Positions 51,455-59,974 of a DNA stretch of 64,000 nucleotides are shown one piece after another. Positions within the stretch are counted from its first letter, which is position 1. Each line of letters starts with the position of its first letter. Below the pieces are notes generated by a model. The model had not been told where the DNA came from and ran no database searches. It worked only from the letters and a program-made list of their open reading frames with translations. The translations under genes and the position numbers were made by a program. The DNA is taken from assembly GCF_901538265.1 (NCBI RefSeq), contig NZ_LR593886.1, positions 10,065,738-10,129,737 on the forward strand. Reading direction: 5' to 3'. Source of the DNA: Gemmata massiliana (GTDB taxonomy: Bacteria > Planctomycetota > Planctomycetia > Gemmatales > Gemmataceae).

Positions 51455-52321
51455 ATGTCACCCGATGAAGCGGCTTTTCTCGAGGCAATTCGAGACAACC
51501 CAACAGATGAAACGACCCGCCTCGTGTACGCCGACTGGCTCGCGGATCGAGACGACTCACGAGCGGCGTTCGTTCGCTTCTCCGCGGATTTTTTGCGGTA
51601 TGCTCGCGAATTGAAAAATCGACACAGCGCGTTACCAACCGAATGGTTGGATGTCATCGATCCGTACCGCCGCTTTTTTGTACTCCGAGTGCCGTCTTCC
51701 GGTGGAGCAAACGAACACCCGGTGGTAACCGCAGTTTTTGTTAAACAAGGCGATTCAGCTGTTAGCGGACAATCGTTAATAGAAATCAGCGAAGACAAGG
51801 CGTCGTTTGAAATAACAGCAGAACACACAGGGACGATTGTTTCCGTTTTCGTGCGCCCCGGTGACCGTGTGTCGATTGGCCAACCGGTCCTCACGTACCT
51901 ATCGTCGCAAGAAATTCCTTGCCCAGCTACATCCCCAACGCCACTTGTGCTTCCATCACGCCATCTTCCCACCGTACCGTTCCATGCATTCATTCGAGAA
52001 TTAGAACGCCGCAGAGAGGTGATGCGAACCACCTCCTCCGCGCGAATCAACGCGATAATCGCCCACCAAAGGACTGCAGCTGCAATCGTGTTTGGCAGAG
52101 GCGTTGTGCTGGATGCAAACAATGCCGCAGAATCTCACCGCGGGTGGGCCGAAGGAGAATCAGAAACCCGCATGCGGGAACACGGTCTCACCGATGAACA
52201 GATGGCTCAAGAGCGACTCGATATTCACATCGAAACACTTCGCTTGCTCCTCACGCGCTACGGTCAACCAGACGGTTTCAGCGGGTTACCCGAACTACCC
52301 GATGAACCGACAAGCGAGTGA
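51455..52321 (+). CDS. TIGR02996 domain fused to a lipoyl/biotinyl-like domain
   Basis: 288 residues. Residues 1-47 are the TIGR02996 repeat-companion domain (EAAFLEAIRDNPTDETTRLV, YADWLADR). Residues ~88-150 read as a biotinyl/lipoyl carrier domain: VTAVFVKQGDSAVSGQSLIE, then EDKASFEI with Lys115 at the site that is lipoylated in DKA motifs, then GTIVSVFVRPGDRVSIGQPV. The last ~90 residues are helical. No acyltransferase partner is near. The combination is unusual; modification of Lys115 is inferred. Confidence 0.7.
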   Translation: MSPDEAAFLEAIRDNPTDETTRLVYADWLADRDDSRAAFVRFSADFLRYARELKNRHSALPTEWLDVIDPYRRFFVLRVPSSGGANEHPVVTAVFVKQGDSAVSGQSLIEISEDKASFEITAEHTGTIVSVFVRPGDRVSIGQPVLTYLSSQEIPCPATSPTPLVLPSRHLPTVPFHAFIRELERRREVMRTTSSARINAIIAHQRTAAAIVFGRGVVLDANNAAESHRGWAEGESETRMREHGLTDEQMAQERLDIHIETLRLLLTRYGQPDGFSGLPELPDEPTSE

Positions 52322-52426
52322 ACCTAGCACGGCCATCCGTTCTCCTATCCCGTGTAGTCCGCTACAATTCCGTTTCGTGCCGCTGTTATTTCGCATTCTG
52401 AAATTCCGCACCCGCGGGAGCCGTTC

Positions 52427-53950
52427 ATGGCCGAGCCGTACAAGATCGTCATCGGGCTGGAAGTTCACGTCCAGCTCCTCACCAAAACCAAGCTGTTTTG
52501 CGGGTGCCTCAACAAGTTCGGGCAGGCGCCGAACACCGCGACGTGCCCCGTCTGTCTCGGGCTGCCGGGTTCGCTGCCGGTCATGAACGAGCACGCCTTC
52601 AAACTCGCACTCCGCGCGGCACTCGCGCTCAACTGCCAGATCGCCGAACACCCGGGGCAAACACGCGGATTCACCAAGTGGGACCGCAAGAATTACTACT
52701 ACCCCGACTTGCCGAAGAACTACCAGATCTCGCAATACGACCTGCCGTTCAGCCACGATGGGTGGCTCGAAATCAACATCGCGAAGGACACCAAGAAGGA
52801 GTTTGTTGCGAAGAAGATCGGCATCATCCGGGCGCACCTCGAAGAGGACGCGGGGAAGAACCTGCACGACGAGAGCGGTAAGGGCGCGGATACGCTCGTG
52901 GACCTCAACCGTACCGGTACACCGCTGCTCGAAATCGTGTCGCACCCCGACATGACTTCGGCCGCGGAAGCGATCGCGTACCTGGAAGAAATCCGGCTCA
53001 TGCTCCGCGAGATCGGCGTGTCCGACTGCGAGATGCAAGAAGGCTCGCTGCGCTGCGACGCGAACGTGAACATCCACGTCCCCGTGATCGGCAAAGAGCA
53101 CGCCGAGACCGGCCAGGACTACCACGCGACGCCGCTCGTCGAGATCAAGAACCTGAACAGCTTCCGCGCCGTGGGTAAGGCCATCGAGTACGAAGCGAAG
53201 CGGCATTACGAGGAGTACAAGAAGGACACGCAGGGGACGTTCCGCTTCGGCAAGATGCTGAAGACCACCGCGGGCTGGGATGATGCAAAGGGCGTCACCG
53301 TTGTTCAGCGCCACAAGGAAGAGGCCGCGGACTACCGGTACTTCCCGGAACCGGACCTCGTTCCCGTTGTGGTGAGCGAAGCCCAGATCGCCGAAGCGCG
53401 GGCCGCAATGGGCGAACTCCCCCAAGCCCAGCGCAAGCGGCTCGCCGATCAATACGGGTTGCCACCCTACGACGCCCAGGTACTCACCGCGAAGGGCCGG
53501 CCCACGGTCGCGTACTTCGAGGCGGTCGCGAAGGCACTCAGTGATGGTAAGGCTGCTGCAAACCGCATGAGCGACCTGATCTACCCCGCGCTCACCGAGC
53601 GCAAGGAAGAGATCACCGCGTTCCCGTTCGACGCAGCCAAGTTCGCGGACTTCGTTCGCACCGGTCCGAGCAATTCGCAAGACCGCCGTGACGTGTTCAA
53701 AATCATGCTCGATAAGGGCGCGACGTTGGAACAAGCGAAGTCGGAAGCCGGGATCAAGGACGTGGATGAAACGGCACTGCGTGCGGCGGTCGTTACGGCG
53801 GTCGCGGCCAACCCGAAAGCCGTTGCGGACTTCAAAAGCGGCAAGGACGCGGCCAAAATGAAGATCGTGGGCGAAGTAATGAAAGCGAACAAAGGTGTGT
53901 CGAACGAACTAGTTCGGCGCCTCGTGGATGAGGAACTGACACGGGTGTAA
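52427..53950 (+). CDS. gatB: Aspartyl/glutamyl-tRNA amidotransferase subunit B
   Basis: 507 residues. With GatA and GatC it amidates mischarged Glu-tRNA(Gln) or Asp-tRNA(Asn). N-terminal kinase-like core: VIGLEVHVQLLTKTKLFC with a zinc site CGC...CPVC, GLPGSLPVMN, KWDRKNYYYPDLPKNYQISQ-type block (read KNYYYPDLPKNYQISQ), and the DANVNIHV segment; the C-terminal YqeY-like helical domain binds tRNA. gatA and gatC are not in the window. Confidence 0.96.
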   Translation: MAEPYKIVIGLEVHVQLLTKTKLFCGCLNKFGQAPNTATCPVCLGLPGSLPVMNEHAFKLALRAALALNCQIAEHPGQTRGFTKWDRKNYYYPDLPKNYQISQYDLPFSHDGWLEINIAKDTKKEFVAKKIGIIRAHLEEDAGKNLHDESGKGADTLVDLNRTGTPLLEIVSHPDMTSAAEAIAYLEEIRLMLREIGVSDCEMQEGSLRCDANVNIHVPVIGKEHAETGQDYHATPLVEIKNLNSFRAVGKAIEYEAKRHYEEYKKDTQGTFRFGKMLKTTAGWDDAKGVTVVQRHKEEAADYRYFPEPDLVPVVVSEAQIAEARAAMGELPQAQRKRLADQYGLPPYDAQVLTAKGRPTVAYFEAVAKALSDGKAAANRMSDLIYPALTERKEEITAFPFDAAKFADFVRTGPSNSQDRRDVFKIMLDKGATLEQAKSEAGIKDVDETALRAAVVTAVAANPKAVADFKSGKDAAKMKIVGEVMKANKGVSNELVRRLVDEELTRV

Positions 53951-53952
53951 CG

Positions 53953-53999
53953 CTTGCGGATCGAAGACTGGGCGCAGTAGACGGTCTTCGATCCGCAAG
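53953..53999. terminator. Palindrome between gatB and the first FKBP gene
   Basis: CTTGCGGATCGAAGAC (53953-53968) and GTCTTCGATCCGCAAG (53984-53999): 16-bp perfect stem. It lies between convergent stops, and a near copy follows the second FKBP gene at 54511-54552. Confidence 0.6.
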
Positions 54000-54005
54000 T
54001 TTCCG

Positions 54006-54449
54006 TCACTTCGACTCAAACAGTTCGATCTCGAACACCAGCGTTGCGTTCGGCGGGATCGGGCCAGCACCGCGGGCACCGTACCCGAGTTCGGCGGGCA
54101 CCTTGAGCCGGCGAACACCGCCCGGCTTCATGCCCGGGATGCCCTCCTGCCAGCCCTTGATAAGGCTACCCAGTTGGAACTGGGCCGGCTCGCCACGACC
54201 CAAGCTGCTGTCAAACTTTGTCCCCTTCTCGTCGGTGAGCCAACCGGTGTAGTGAACCACTACGGTCGCGCCTTCTTTCACCGCCTCGCCCTTACCCTCT
54301 TTCACTTCCCAGATTTCCAAACCCGACTTCGTTTTCTTCCACTCTGTCGCGTCGAGCTTCGGCATCAGGTGCTTGGGCACCGGTGCGGCTGCGACGAACG
54401 GTGCAAGCACAAGCGCGGCAGTCAGTGTGCAGATCGTCATCGGACGCAT
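54006..54449 (-). CDS. FKBP-type peptidyl-prolyl isomerase (copy 1)
   Basis: 147 residues from ATG at 54449 with GAGGGA eight bases upstream. Signal peptide (MRPMTICTLTAALVLAPFVA) followed by one FKBP domain: VVVHYTGWL, GTKFDSSLGRGEPAQFQLGS, LIKGWQEGIPGMKPGGVRRL, and GYGARGAGPIPPNATLVFEI. Exported, it would assist proline isomerisation in the periplasm. About two thirds identical by eye to the next gene, so it is one of a tandem pair. Confidence 0.92.
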   Translation of the reverse strand: MRPMTICTLTAALVLAPFVAAAPVPKHLMPKLDATEWKKTKSGLEIWEVKEGKGEAVKEGATVVVHYTGWLTDEKGTKFDSSLGRGEPAQFQLGSLIKGWQEGIPGMKPGGVRRLKVPAELGYGARGAGPIPPNATLVFEIELFESK

Positions 54450-54510
54450 TGGTGTTCCCTCGGTGTGGTAACACGAAACCATGCGACTTCGGATCGATCC
54501 AGTATCCCAG

Positions 54511-54552
54511 TTGCGGATCGAAGACTCAATACGCTCGGTCTTCGATCCGCAA
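54511..54552. terminator. Palindrome after the second FKBP gene
   Basis: TTGCGGATCGAAGAC (54511-54525) and GTCTTCGATCCGCAA (54538-54552) form a perfect 15-bp stem, loop 12 nt. The arms are identical to those of 53953-53999 but the loops differ. Confidence 0.6.
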
Positions 54553-54562
54553 ACGGTTCTCG

Positions 54563-55003
54563 TTACTTCGACTCGAACAGCTCGATCTCGAACACCAGCG
54601 TCGCGCCGCCGGGGATCTTCCCGCGTCCCTTCGGGCCGTAGGCCAGGTCCGAGGGGATCTTGAGCCGGCGCACGCCGCCCGGCTTCATGCCCGGGATACC
54701 TTCCTGCCAGCCCTTGATGAGGTTGTCCAGCGGGAACTCGGCCTTCTCACCGCGGTCCACGCTGCTGTCGAACTTCGTCGCGCCGTCGTCGGTGAGCCAT
54801 CCGGTGTAATGGATGACGACCGTGGCGCCTTCTTTCACCGCGTCGCCCTTGCCCTCTTTCACGTCCCAGATTTCCAGACCGGACTTCGTCTTCTTCCATT
54901 CCTTCGCGTCGAGCTTCGGGCGCTCGAGCTTCTTGTCCTCGCCCGCGGCGAACGGGGCAAACGCGAACGCAGCAGCCAGGGCGCAGATGGACATCAAACG
55001 CAT
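54563..55003 (-). CDS. FKBP-type peptidyl-prolyl isomerase (copy 2)
   Basis: 146 residues. Signal peptide (MRLMSICALAAAFAFAPFAA) and one FKBP domain with VVIHYTGWL, FDSSVDRGEKAEFPLDN, LIKGWQEGIPGMKPGGVRRL and YGPKGRGKIPGGATLVFEIE. Same length and layout as the gene at 54006; the greatest differences are near the signal peptide and in the loop before GG/PPATLVFEI. Probably exported. Confidence 0.92.
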   Translation of the reverse strand: MRLMSICALAAAFAFAPFAAGEDKKLERPKLDAKEWKKTKSGLEIWDVKEGKGDAVKEGATVVIHYTGWLTDDGATKFDSSVDRGEKAEFPLDNLIKGWQEGIPGMKPGGVRRLKIPSDLAYGPKGRGKIPGGATLVFEIELFESK

Positions 55004-55027
55004 TTGACGGATCTCCTGATGTGAGGG

Positions 55028-56275
55028 TCACGCCAGAACCACGCGCGGGCCAAACCGACGGGTCAGTTCGTCGCGGCACGCGGGGCTGATCCGCGCTGCC
55101 GGCAGTTCCAGCCTTTCCAGCTTATCCGGGTCGAGCGCGGCGGCCACCGCGCGCACGCACTCATCGGACAGGAACGGCTCGGGACTTTCCGCGCGTTCAC
55201 CCGCATTCGCCAGCATGTCCGCCACGCGCGTAACCCAGTTCGGGTCCGCGTCGAGCACCCGCAGCCGGCGCAATCGCGGGAGCACTGGCGAGCGCGAGAG
55301 AGCTATGAACGCGGGCCAATAGTCCGGTCCGCGAATCGGCCCGACCGGGCGCGGGTACAAGTGAGCCATCTGCGCGAGAATCCCCGCGATGGCGCTACTG
55401 AGTACGCTCCACAGACCGCCGATCGGTTGCGACTCTTCGACCTCGTGGACTCCGAACGTCAGTTCTTCGAGGTGCTCCAGGGTGCAGGATTCCGCCAGTT
55501 CACACAACGAATCGGGCGTGCTGATTCCGCTGAACGTCAAGGACCGCAACCCGGCCCACATCGGCTTGTGAACCAGTCCACGAACGATGCTCGGTAGTCC
55601 GAGCGGCATGACCTTGAGTGAGGTCAATCCGGTCAGAGGCGTGCGAATCAAAAAATTCGCGACGTCTTCGGGCAGCCGATCGAGCACCAGTTCGGTGACT
55701 TTCGCGAGGTGCGGACCGTCCAAACTGTTCCACTCAAATTCGCTCAGAACGTCTGTGAACCGCAACCGGCAGAACGGTGCCAGGCTCAACCACTGTCCGA
55801 ACTGCCCGGTGAGCGTGTCGATGGTGAACCGGTGGATCGCGAGCATCTCCGGGAAGCCCGCATAGAACTGTGCGGTGAACTCGTGCTCGTCGGACCGAAC
55901 CGAGTACGCGGCGGGGTTCGCGATATATGGTTCGCCCGGTACCCGCTTGTCGCTACCAACCAAGCGCTTGAGCCGCGCCCCGAGTCTTTTGCTGGGCACA
56001 TACGGTTCCGGTAACCCGAGCGCCACACATACTGGGCGCCACCACTCGATCCAGTTCGCCGCGAACAAGCCTTCACACCGCGACGCGAGCGCGGGGCGCC
56101 GGCGGTCGTCGTCGAACATCCCTTCGAGGTCGATTTGTGCGCGGATGAATTCCGCCCGGGTCGCGTCGGCCGGGTCACCACTCTCGTCGAGCGCGTCCGC
56201 GAGCACCAGCCGCACGGTGCGGTCGGCGGGGTTGTCGACGATGGCCGCGTACAGTGCGTCAAGCGTGCTCGACAT
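55028..56275 (-). CDS. TIGR02996 domain protein with leucine-rich-like repeats
   Basis: 415 residues. TIGR02996 at about 4-55 (LDALYAAIVDNPADRTVRLV, LADALDESGDP, EFIRAQIDL). The remainder has irregular leucine-rich-like segments: LTSLKVMPLGLPSIVRGLVH, LRSLTFSGISTPDSLCELAE and LERLELPAARISPACRDELT. This domain order (TIGR02996 then repeats) is a hallmark of Gemmata-like genomes. Function unknown. Confidence 0.85.
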   Translation of the reverse strand: MSSTLDALYAAIVDNPADRTVRLVLADALDESGDPADATRAEFIRAQIDLEGMFDDDRRRPALASRCEGLFAANWIEWWRPVCVALGLPEPYVPSKRLGARLKRLVGSDKRVPGEPYIANPAAYSVRSDEHEFTAQFYAGFPEMLAIHRFTIDTLTGQFGQWLSLAPFCRLRFTDVLSEFEWNSLDGPHLAKVTELVLDRLPEDVANFLIRTPLTGLTSLKVMPLGLPSIVRGLVHKPMWAGLRSLTFSGISTPDSLCELAESCTLEHLEELTFGVHEVEESQPIGGLWSVLSSAIAGILAQMAHLYPRPVGPIRGPDYWPAFIALSRSPVLPRLRRLRVLDADPNWVTRVADMLANAGERAESPEPFLSDECVRAVAAALDPDKLERLELPAARISPACRDELTRRFGPRVVLA

Positions 56276-56764
56276 TCGTGTTTATCTTTGCACCTTGTGA
56301 ATAGACACCGCGATCCAATCACCACCCATTAGGACACCGCGCCCCACTAACATCTGCCAACAAATTGGGCCTTCAGGGGTGCGTGCCGAACGCGAATCGC
56401 ACCAAAAAGCTCATTTTCGAGGCAATTTACACCTAAGAACGTTCAAAGAACCCGCGGCCGGTGGCTAACATTTGCTAACACTCCGCCGACCGCGTTACCA
56501 TTTTTACCCTCGGAGTGGTGCTCTCCGAAGCGCATTCCGTCGATCGGGTTCCGCATTGTATCGCGGTCGCGATTGTGAACGAATGATGAGAAGGCATTTG
56601 ATGGAGTAGGCCAAATCGCGAGCGCCCCTTCGCCTTTCTCCTTGCATCTTCATGACCGCGCCGGATGATACACCCTCAACGGGGTCGATCGGCCCCGAGT
56701 TCGCCTCTCCAACTTTGGCTCCGCTGAACGCAACTCGGCGGAGCGCCACCAATCGAGGACTGTC
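56276..56764. other. Intergenic region with a short direct repeat
   Basis: 489 bases without a supported gene between divergent genes. CTAACATCTGCCAAC (56347-56361) and CTAACATTTGCTAAC (56465-56479) are direct repeats with two mismatches, 118 bases apart; they could be regulator sites. A GAGGA ribosome binding site for the next gene is at 56755. Confidence 0.45.
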
Positions 56765-57820
56765 ATGCGCACCAAGCTGCTCGTGACCGCGCTGGTTCTG
56801 GCGTCGGCCGCCGTGGGCCGGGCCGACGACGGGCTGACCAAGGGCACCCCGGATCTGAAGTCGGTCACCGCCTTGGCGTTCGGCCCGAAGGGGCTGCTGC
56901 TCGCCGGCGACCCGACGGGCGGCGCCATCTTCGCCTTCGACACCGGTGACACCAAGCCCACCGGCGACAAGCCGCTGAACGTCGAAAAGATCGACGCCAA
57001 GATCGCGGCCGCGCTGGGCGTAACCGACAAAGAAGTGAAGATCACCGACGTGAAGGTGAACCCGGCCTCGGGCAACGTGTACATCAGCGCGACCCGCGGG
57101 ACCGGCGCCGGCGACCCCGCGCTGCTCAAGGTCGCCCGCGACGGCACCGTGAGCGCCGTTGCCCTCAAGGATCTGGCCTTCTCCAAGGTGGCGATCCCCA
57201 ACGCGAACGACAAGCAGCGCACCGAGTCCATCACCAGCATCGCCTTCGTGAACGGCAAGGTGATCGTGGCGGGCCTCTCGAACGAAGAGTTCGCCAGCAC
57301 GCTGCGCGTGATCCCGTTCCCGTTCAAGGACGCCGACAAGGGCGCCGGCATCAAGATCTTCCACGGCGCGCACGGGAAGCTGGAAACGAACGCCCCGATC
57401 CGCACGTTCGTCACGTACAAGATCGGGGAGGACGACAACATCCTGGCCGCGTACACCTGCACCCCGCTCGTCAAGATCCCGGTCTCCGACCTGAAGGCCG
57501 GCGCGAAGGTGAACGGCACCACGATCGCGGAACTCGGGAACCGCAACCGCCCGCTCGACATGATCGTTTACACGAAGGACGGCAAGGACTACATCCTGAT
57601 GGCGAACTCCGCCCGCGGAGTCATGAAGGTTCCGACGGAAGGCGTGGACAAGGCCGAAGCGATCACCGCGCGTCCCGCAGGTGAAACGGCCGGTCTCAAG
57701 TACGAGAGCATCAAGGAACTGGCGAACGTGATGCAGCTCGACAAGCTCGACGACGGCCACGCGCTGCTGCTCGTCAAGAACGGCAACCTGCACGACCTGA
57801 AGACCGTTCCGCTGCCGTAA
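56765..57820 (+). CDS. Secreted propeller-like protein
   Basis: 351 residues. Signal peptide MRTKLLVTALVLASAAVGRA. The body repeats motifs of the type VTALAFGPKGLLLAGDPTGG, VNPASGNVYISATRGTG, ITSIAFVNGKVIVAGLSNE, and DMIVYTKDGKDYILMANSAR, which fit a beta-propeller. Very high codon bias (GC-ending codons) suggests strong expression. No enzyme motif is visible. Followed by a 31-base inverted repeat. Confidence 0.75.
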   Translation: MRTKLLVTALVLASAAVGRADDGLTKGTPDLKSVTALAFGPKGLLLAGDPTGGAIFAFDTGDTKPTGDKPLNVEKIDAKIAAALGVTDKEVKITDVKVNPASGNVYISATRGTGAGDPALLKVARDGTVSAVALKDLAFSKVAIPNANDKQRTESITSIAFVNGKVIVAGLSNEEFASTLRVIPFPFKDADKGAGIKIFHGAHGKLETNAPIRTFVTYKIGEDDNILAAYTCTPLVKIPVSDLKAGAKVNGTTIAELGNRNRPLDMIVYTKDGKDYILMANSARGVMKVPTEGVDKAEAITARPAGETAGLKYESIKELANVMQLDKLDDGHALLLVKNGNLHDLKTVPLP

Positions 57821-57828
57821 ACCGACTG

Positions 57829-57917
57829 GGCGAACGGCCGGCGTGAGCCGGCTGGTGAATCTGGATAGCGCTACTAAACAGGATGCTTCACCGGCCGGCT
57901 CACGCCGGCCGTTCGCC
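57829..57917. terminator. Large inverted repeat between convergent genes
   Basis: Arms 57829-57859 and 57887-57917 are 31 bases each with one mismatch; core ACGGCCGGCGTGAGCCGGC. Loop 27 nt. It lies between two convergent genes and probably terminates both. Confidence 0.65.
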
Positions 57918-57935
57918 GTAATAGCTCGGTCGTAA

Positions 57936-58928
57936 TTACTTCTTTAATTCCGCCTCAATGAACTCATACGCGGTCTTGCGGGCATCGGCGGGGAAGTCGT
58001 GACCCGCGTCGGGGTAGAGCGCTTTCAACTTATCGGTCGCTTTGAGCGCTTTGTATGCGGGTTCGGCGGCCACAATCACGTCCCGCACGCCACTCACTTC
58101 AAAGTTGTCGTCCTTCTCCGGGGCGACCGCGAGAAACGCACGCGGAGCGAAACTGGTCACCACATCCGAGAAGTCGAACGGCATTTTCTTCGGATCGTTG
58201 CCGAATTCCCGCGCGATGAGCGGCATGTACCGCTCGCTCGTCCAACCCTTCAGGTTGCCTTTGTAATACTTCGCGAAACTGCAAAAGCCGCAACTCGAAA
58301 CGATCACCTTCAGCCGCTCGTCGAACGCGGCCGTGAACATGGAGTTGTGCCCGCCGAGCGAGTGCCCGATCACGCCGATGCGCTCGCCGTCCACTTCCGG
58401 CAGCGATTGCAGGTAGTCCACCGCACGCATGTTGTTCCAGATGGCCTTCATCGTGCCCGACTGGTAATCGCCGCGCTTGAACGCGGCTTGGAAGTCACAC
58501 TTGTACTCACCGAAACTCGGGTAATCAGGAGCAAGACACACGAACCCGCGCTTCACGAGGTGCAGCGCCTGGGCTTTGCTGTCCTGCTTGCCCAACCCAA
58601 TCGGTTCGTCCTTTCCGATGGCAACTGTCTGGTGCAAGCAGAGCATCGCGGGGGCTTTTTTGTCGCGCGTGGCACTGTTCGGAACGAGTAACCACGCCGG
58701 GACGCGGTCGCCCTTTTCTACCGCGAACGTGACCTTCAAGCGCCCGTAGCCGTCGAGTTTCTCTTCGCTGACGACCTTCGCATCGAGCGGCACCTTGCGG
58801 TCGGCACCGGGGAGCGGCCCCATCGCACGTTCCATCTTCTTGCGCAACGCGACGCGATCCGGTTCCTCGGCTGCACAGAACGAAGTGGGAATCAGTGCAA
58901 ATAGCAGTGCGAAGGAAAGGCGCGACAT
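57936..58928 (-). CDS. Exported alpha/beta hydrolase (dienelactone hydrolase/acetyl xylan esterase-like)
   Basis: 330 residues from ATG at 58928. Signal peptide MSRLSFALLFALIPTSFCAA. Nucleophile elbow GHSLGG (RIGVIGHSLGGHNSM), cap region with CLHQTVAIGKDEPIG, and a late acid/His part ending LYPDAGHDFPADARKTAYEF. Family members cleave ester bonds in sugars or other small substrates, here in the periplasm. The upstream open frame to 59159 belongs to another gene's shadow. Confidence 0.88.
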   Translation of the reverse strand: MSRLSFALLFALIPTSFCAAEEPDRVALRKKMERAMGPLPGADRKVPLDAKVVSEEKLDGYGRLKVTFAVEKGDRVPAWLLVPNSATRDKKAPAMLCLHQTVAIGKDEPIGLGKQDSKAQALHLVKRGFVCLAPDYPSFGEYKCDFQAAFKRGDYQSGTMKAIWNNMRAVDYLQSLPEVDGERIGVIGHSLGGHNSMFTAAFDERLKVIVSSCGFCSFAKYYKGNLKGWTSERYMPLIAREFGNDPKKMPFDFSDVVTSFAPRAFLAVAPEKDDNFEVSGVRDVIVAAEPAYKALKATDKLKALYPDAGHDFPADARKTAYEFIEAELKK

Positions 58929-58951
58929 GATTGGTTCCCGGCGGGAGGTTC

Positions 58952-59824
58952 TCACTCTTCGTCCTGTTGCTTGACCGGACTCGGTTTCGGTTTCTGCTGT
59001 GAGGGGGCGAACAGGTGCTGAATCTCCGCAACGAGTGCGAACAGCACGTGCGGATTCGGCACGCTGGCCATGTCCACCAGCACCCACGGGAGCCATTTGC
59101 CGGTCTGCTTGATCGAAAGCTTGCCCTGCGAGATGACGAACTCTTTTACCTCGCGCCACGCGAGCAGCTTGCCGTTGTGCCGCACGCCCGCGAAGCCGAT
59201 TTCGAGTTCGCCAAATGCGAGGCGCTCGCCGGCGAAGAACTGCTCCCGAATGCGAGGCCAGAGGGCCGTGAACGTTCGTAACTGGATCTGTTCAGCGAGT
59301 TGATCGTAGTCGGTGAGTGCGGAACCGAAGTTCGCTTCCACACCGTCCTCGCGCAGCACCGTGAGTCCCGCGTCCCACAACTTGAACGTGGGCACATCAA
59401 CGGGAATCCAACACGCGGTCGGCGCACCGTCGCTGTCGTAGGTGAACTCCGCACCGGTCGCGCGCTGCACTTTCAGTTGAATGTGAGCGATCTCGGCCCA
59501 CGGGAACGAGTCCACTTCGCCGCGCCGTAAGCGCAAAAGGCCCGTGGGGTAGATGAGGACATACAGCCCGCGGTTGCGGTACATGTGCAGCAGCAGAGTC
59601 GCGCCCGAGAGCGGCAGAAACACCAGCAGTAATAGCTCAAAGTGCCCGAACGTGGCGGGACCGTGGACCCACCACAAATAGTTCGCCACGACGCCGTACA
59701 GGAGCAGGAGGACGCCGAGCAAAAGCTTGGTCAGGAACCGCGCCCGGCTGATGCGGAAGAACGCATCCGGCTCACCGAGTTCGGTGTGCGCCCACTGAAG
59801 GTGCTCGTCGTCCGGCAGGTCCAT
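58952..59824 (-). CDS. Membrane protein with DUF6585-like domain
   Basis: 290 residues from ATG at 59824. Two hydrophobic helices at about 38-57 (LLGVLLLLYGVVANYLWWVH) and 65-84. The soluble remainder has YPTGLLRLRRGEVDSFPWAE then IAHIQLKVQRATGAEF, the pattern of a PH-like bacterial membrane domain (DUF6585-type). The open frame continues upstream to 60790 but that part is antisense to the DAHP synthase gene. Function unknown. It ends 23 bases before the hydrolase start, so they are probably cotranscribed. Confidence 0.7.
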   Translation of the reverse strand: MDLPDDEHLQWAHTELGEPDAFFRISRARFLTKLLLGVLLLLYGVVANYLWWVHGPATFGHFELLLLVFLPLSGATLLLHMYRNRGLYVLIYPTGLLRLRRGEVDSFPWAEIAHIQLKVQRATGAEFTYDSDGAPTACWIPVDVPTFKLWDAGLTVLREDGVEANFGSALTDYDQLAEQIQLRTFTALWPRIREQFFAGERLAFGELEIGFAGVRHNGKLLAWREVKEFVISQGKLSIKQTGKWLPWVLVDMASVPNPHVLFALVAEIQHLFAPSQQKPKPSPVKQQDEE

Positions 59825-59974
59825 GCGGTACTCGCGAAGGATAAACCCGTGAATCGTATAATAGCCGAGGTCGGAGAGAAGGCGGAAGGTGGAAGGCGGA
59901 AGGCGGGGAAAACCGCACCACCCGAACCGCCCGATTTGCCCTCTCCCCTCCGCTTTCCGTCTTCGAGGTCTTCG

